A DNA stretch of 49,430 nt, taken from assembly GCA_002407775.1 (NCBI GenBank), contig DHOP01000017.1, positions 1-49,430 of the forward strand, given 5' to 3'. Position numbers and translations under genes: made by a program. The first letter of the stretch is position 1. Every line of letters begins with the position of its first letter. This stretch comes from Prevotella sp. UBA5387. Its GTDB lineage: Bacteria > Bacteroidota > Bacteroidia > Bacteroidales > Bacteroidaceae. Under the pieces are notes generated by a model. The model had not been told where the DNA came from. It was given only the letters and a program-made list of their open reading frames with translations, and did no database searches. This document shows positions 46,776 to 49,430 of the stretch, piece after piece.

Positions 46776-48194
46776 CTATTCTTTAGCCATCTGACGGAGC
46801 TCAATCTTCTTGTTAATATCGTCAATCACTTCATCAGAAAGTTCATATTTGGAGATGATGAAGATTGCGAGGACAAGGAGTATTGCAGGTATTATAGCAA
46901 CAAGCCATAATATTCCTTGTTCGGCCATAGGACTTTGTACAGTAGAGTTAGTCTGATCAAAATCAACGAATGCAAGTATCATTCCAGGAACTACGCCTCC
47001 AAGCGCCATACCTGCCTTATAGAATATGCCAGTCAGTGCGTTGACAATACCAGAGATGCGACGCCCAGTGGTGTACTCGCCGTAGGAGATTACTTCTGGA
47101 ACCAATGCCCACATATATCCTGTAGCAACGATAACACCCGTGGACTTGACAAATTGGGCAACATACACTAACCATATTTCATCCTTCAAAGTTGGAACCA
47201 TTGAGATGATGTAGAGCATGGCCATACCAAAAATGGCAATACCTAGAAATACATAGAACATTTGTTTTTTGCCGATGGCGCGTTTGATGGCTGGTACCAT
47301 GGGCATAAAGATAAAGGCTGGGATGGAACCCAATCCCATGAAATTAGCCATCTGGTCTGGAGTGCCATGCACATTGTAAATCATGTAGTAACTACCTGCT
47401 GAGTTTCCGATGGCCATCATTGCAAAGGCAGTAACAAAAAAGAAGGCAAGCACTCTCAACGGTTTGTTGCGCACAAATTCAGTCCAAAGGTCAGAAACCT
47501 TTACGTTGGCAGTCTCACTTTTGTCCATTACCACACGCTCCTTCGTCTGAGTAAAGCAGAAGATAAGCAGAGCCAGTCCGATTAGGGAGTATATGAGCAT
47601 CGTTGTGAACCATGCGCCGGAGGCTTCCTGTGTGTTGACCTTGCCATCGGACGCCAATGCAGAGACAATCTTTGGAATACCATATGCTACGGCAAGACCA
47701 CCAAGGTTGGCAAAAAACATTCGTACGGATGTAAGTATCGTAATCTCGTTTGTATCCCTGGTAAGGGAGGCATTGAGTGCGCCATAAGGTACATTAACAA
47801 GTGTATAGCACATCGACATACCTACATAGGTAACGTAGGCATAGACTAAAGACCCGTGAAAACCATTCCAAAAACATAGAATAGCAAATCCCGTTAGAGG
47901 AATACCACCCAAGACGAGGTATGAACGGTACTTGCCTAGGCGTGGAGAATGTTTGTCGACAAATGTGCCTACGAGCGGATCCCACAGTACGTCAACTAGT
48001 CTAACGATAAGGAACATAAATGCTGCCGAGGCTGGATTAAGCCCATACACATTGGTATAGAATATCAGCAGATACATGCCGATAGTCTGGTAGATTAGGT
48101 TTTGTGCCAAGTCGCCAGACGCGAAGCCGGTGCGTTGTAGCCACGATAGTTTGTAAAATCCGCGTTTTTCTACGGAAGCGATAGTTTGTTCCAT
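46776..48194 (-). CDS. GPH-family (MelB-like) sugar:cation symporter
   Basis: This 472-residue, twelve-helix MFS protein has the marks of the glycoside-pentoside-hexuronide:cation symporter family. These include FASGDLAQNLIYQTIGMYLLIFYT near the start, RLVDVLWDPLVGTFVDKHSPRLGKYR (the Asp-rich loop between helices 2 and 3), VNVPYGALNASLT and a YGEYTTGRR segment. It should import a mono- or oligosaccharide across the inner membrane together with Na+ or H+. Length is normal and no breaks are seen. It stands alone on the minus strand with its own promoter and terminator, so a link to the SusCD locus is possible but not shown. Confidence 0.9.
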   Translation of the reverse strand: MEQTIASVEKRGFYKLSWLQRTGFASGDLAQNLIYQTIGMYLLIFYTNVYGLNPASAAFMFLIVRLVDVLWDPLVGTFVDKHSPRLGKYRSYLVLGGIPLTGFAILCFWNGFHGSLVYAYVTYVGMSMCYTLVNVPYGALNASLTRDTNEITILTSVRMFFANLGGLAVAYGIPKIVSALASDGKVNTQEASGAWFTTMLIYSLIGLALLIFCFTQTKERVVMDKSETANVKVSDLWTEFVRNKPLRVLAFFFVTAFAMMAIGNSAGSYYMIYNVHGTPDQMANFMGLGSIPAFIFMPMVPAIKRAIGKKQMFYVFLGIAIFGMAMLYIISMVPTLKDEIWLVYVAQFVKSTGVIVATGYMWALVPEVISYGEYTTGRRISGIVNALTGIFYKAGMALGGVVPGMILAFVDFDQTNSTVQSPMAEQGILWLVAIIPAILLVLAIFIISKYELSDEVIDDINKKIELRQMAKE

Positions 48195-48231
48195 TTAGGG
48201 TCTATGATTATTTGAGTTGTTTGTGATAGTG

Positions 48232-48239
48232 CAAAGTTA
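48232..48239 (-). promoter_or_regulatory. -7 element of the sugar symporter promoter
   Basis: On the minus strand the bases read TAACTTTG, a full match to TAnnTTTG, 38 bp before the ATG at 48194. No TTG is visible at the expected -33 position, so an activator may be needed. Confidence 0.5.
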
Positions 48240-48403
48240 GCCTTTTTCTTCTGTCTGCTACTTTCTTAATGTTTCTAATTGTTTTATATTTGTATCATAC
48301 CCATGAGCTCTAGCTAACAAACGGCGATGTGTGTTGTTGTAAACGTCTTTTACATACAAAACAGTTTGCACTTCTAATAGCTAGCGCTTACCTATAGAAT
48401 AAT

Positions 48404-48436
48404 CAAGGCGAGAACATTTTAGATGCCCTCGCCTTG
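48404..48436 (-). terminator. Probable terminator of the superoxide dismutase gene
   Basis: A perfect 9-bp stem CAAGGCGAG/CTCGCCTTG (48404-48412 and 48428-48436) encloses a 15-base loop, 38 bp downstream of the stop codon. The tail on the minus strand is only moderately T-rich. Confidence 0.6.
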
Positions 48437-48473
48437 TACTTACACGGCTTACGAATCAAATGAAGCGAGAAGT

Positions 48474-49088
48474 TTAGTTTAACCGACCCTCAACTACAGG
48501 CCAGTTGATGATACTCCACATCGCCTTGACATGATCGGCGCGCCGATTTTGATAGTCGAGATAATAGGAATGTTCCCACACATCTATCCCCAACAATGGA
48601 TTGAGTCCATAGCGCAATGGATTGCCTGCATTTGCCTCCTTGGTGATAACCAGCTTTCCGTCTTGATTTTGAGACAACCATGCCCATCCTGATCCGAAGA
48701 GCGAAGTACAGGCTTGCTCAAAATTTTCTTGAAAGTTGTCAAAGCTACCGAATTCGCGATTAATAAGTTCTGCGATTCGTCCGGAGGGTTTGTTGTTGAC
48801 AGTGGGTGACATGAATTGCTTAAAGTATAGGGTGTGGTTCAGTACTTGTCCTGCGTTATTTAATATGGCACCATCCGGAGCAGCCTTGACAATTTGCTCA
48901 ATAGACTTACCTTCCATTTCTGTACCAGCAATGAGTTTGTTGAGCGTTTCAACATAACCCTTCAAATGTTTACCATAATGAAAATTGATGGTTTGTGCGC
49001 TGACGACAGGCTCCAATGCGTTGGCCTGGTAGGGTAGAGTTGGCATCTGAATGCCTACCGCTAATAAGAGTTGTATAAATAATGTCAT
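48474..49088 (-). CDS. Fe/Mn-family superoxide dismutase
   Basis: This 204-residue protein has the complete metal site of the Fe/Mn superoxide dismutases: His37, His85 (NHTLYF), Asp169 and His173 (DVWEH). The gateway His41 and Tyr45 are also present. Gln81 (AGQVLNH) in the N-terminal domain is the placement usual for Fe-type or cambialistic enzymes. It should convert superoxide to oxygen and peroxide. The first 14 residues before MPTLPYQ are an odd hydrophobic extension (LFIQLLLAVGI) where family members normally have two to five residues. Either the protein is exported or the true start is the internal ATG at 49046, giving a standard 190-residue cytoplasmic enzyme. Confidence 0.93.
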   Translation of the reverse strand: MTLFIQLLLAVGIQMPTLPYQANALEPVVSAQTINFHYGKHLKGYVETLNKLIAGTEMEGKSIEQIVKAAPDGAILNNAGQVLNHTLYFKQFMSPTVNNKPSGRIAELINREFGSFDNFQENFEQACTSLFGSGWAWLSQNQDGKLVITKEANAGNPLRYGLNPLLGIDVWEHSYYLDYQNRRADHVKAMWSIINWPVVEGRLN

Positions 49089-49096
49089 AATCGTTT

Positions 49097-49104
49097 CAAA
49101 AATA
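49097..49104 (-). promoter_or_regulatory. Possible -7 element of the superoxide dismutase promoter
   Basis: On the minus strand the bases read TATTTTTG, matching TAnnTTTG, but no -33 TTG lies 19-21 bp upstream. If used, transcription would start near 49090, almost on the ATG at 49088. That would favour translation from the ATG at 49046. Confidence 0.35.
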
Positions 49105-49295
49105 TGGGGTTTATTAATTACTAATCTACTATTTGTAAATATAATATTTATTCCTTTCTTAGACGAATAAATTGTAAATATTACATTATATTTAACGAAT
49201 ATATAGAATTATCATGGTCGGAAAGAAATGCATTATTTGTATTCCTGACCTTAATGATAATTTGTCTAGTAGCCAATAGATATCTTTAGGGATTG

Positions 49296-49378
49296 TGATT
49301 CGAATTAGTTCACTGCGTGATTCAATTTGAATCACGGTCTGTTTCAAATTGAATCATCAAGTGTTTCAAATTGAATCA
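49296..49378. repeat. Palindromic 22-bp-period repeat, array D (4 copies)
   Basis: Four 17-bp copies lie at 49296-49312, 49318-49334, 49340-49356 and 49362-49378, with 5-bp spacers ctgcg, cggtc and tcaag. The second copy is a perfect palindrome (TGATTCAATTTGAATCA), the first is the most diverged, and the last two are identical (TGTTTCAAATTGAATCA). ATTG before and CAAT after the array pair, extending the dyad. Confidence 0.88.
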
Positions 49379-49430
49379 CAATATGTTTTCATTTACATCA
49401 CCAGCAATTTGACTATGCCTAAATTTACTT

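Larger units (their letters stand above)
49089..49430. other. Intergenic region at the end of the window
   Basis: This 342-bp AT-rich stretch holds a possible -7 element of the dismutase gene (49097-49104), a repeated TTGTAAATAT (49133 and 49172), a short AT-rich hairpin (49146-49172) and the four-copy palindromic array D (49296-49378). No gene is visible. Confidence 0.65.

Noticed and set aside
5948..49378. The regularly spaced palindromic repeats as CRISPR arrays
   Set aside because: Spacers are 5 bp, copy numbers are two to four, and no cas gene is in the window.

Overview
The window looks like a chromosomal segment of a Bacteroidota bacterium, most likely of the Prevotellaceae. This is inferred from paired SusC/SusD outer-membrane systems, a hybrid two-component regulator, many lipoproteins with short lipoboxes, TAnnTTTG-type -7 promoter elements with a TTG near -33, little sign of Shine-Dalgarno sites, and secreted proteins ending in short sorting-tail-like sequences. 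No species is claimed.

Layout. (1) 311-5796: a two-gene heavy-metal efflux operon, an RND pump fused to its own outer-membrane factor followed by a lipoprotein adaptor. (2) 6209-8653, minus strand: a secreted protein built from about five repeats of a DUF4859-like module, closed by a very strong hairpin. (3) 8957-35565, plus strand: a 26.6 kb SusCD locus. Its first part (8957-27918) reads as one operon: a secreted HExxH metallopeptidase-like protein, a fasciclin-type lipoprotein, SusC, SusD, two more fasciclin-type lipoproteins, a second SusC and a second SusD. After a gap with a palindromic repeat array come a small secreted protein, two more HExxH proteins and the hybrid two-component sensor/regulator. 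(4) An initiator tRNA (minus), then a TetR regulator, FabG, an RluA-type pseudouridine synthase, TamB and the Omp85-type lipoprotein TamL. (5) A sugar nucleotidyltransferase, then on the minus strand a GPH-family sugar symporter and an Fe/Mn superoxide dismutase.

How it works together. The SusCD locus has the architecture of a polysaccharide utilization locus (sensor, two TonB-dependent transporters with lids, accessory surface lipoproteins), but I see no glycoside hydrolase, polysaccharide lyase or sulfatase in it. The only enzyme-like genes are three proteins with an HExxH motif and a downstream Glu, the arrangement of gluzincin metallopeptidases. The inference is that the target is a protein or glycoprotein, with the three fasciclin-type lipoproteins acting as surface binders or scaffolds. 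This is the most likely little-described system here.

The second notable element is a dispersed intergenic repeat: a 17-bp near-palindrome (consensus TGATTCAAWTTGAATCA) repeated at an exact 22-bp period, with variable 5-bp spacers, at four separate intergenic sites (2, 4, 4 and 4 copies).
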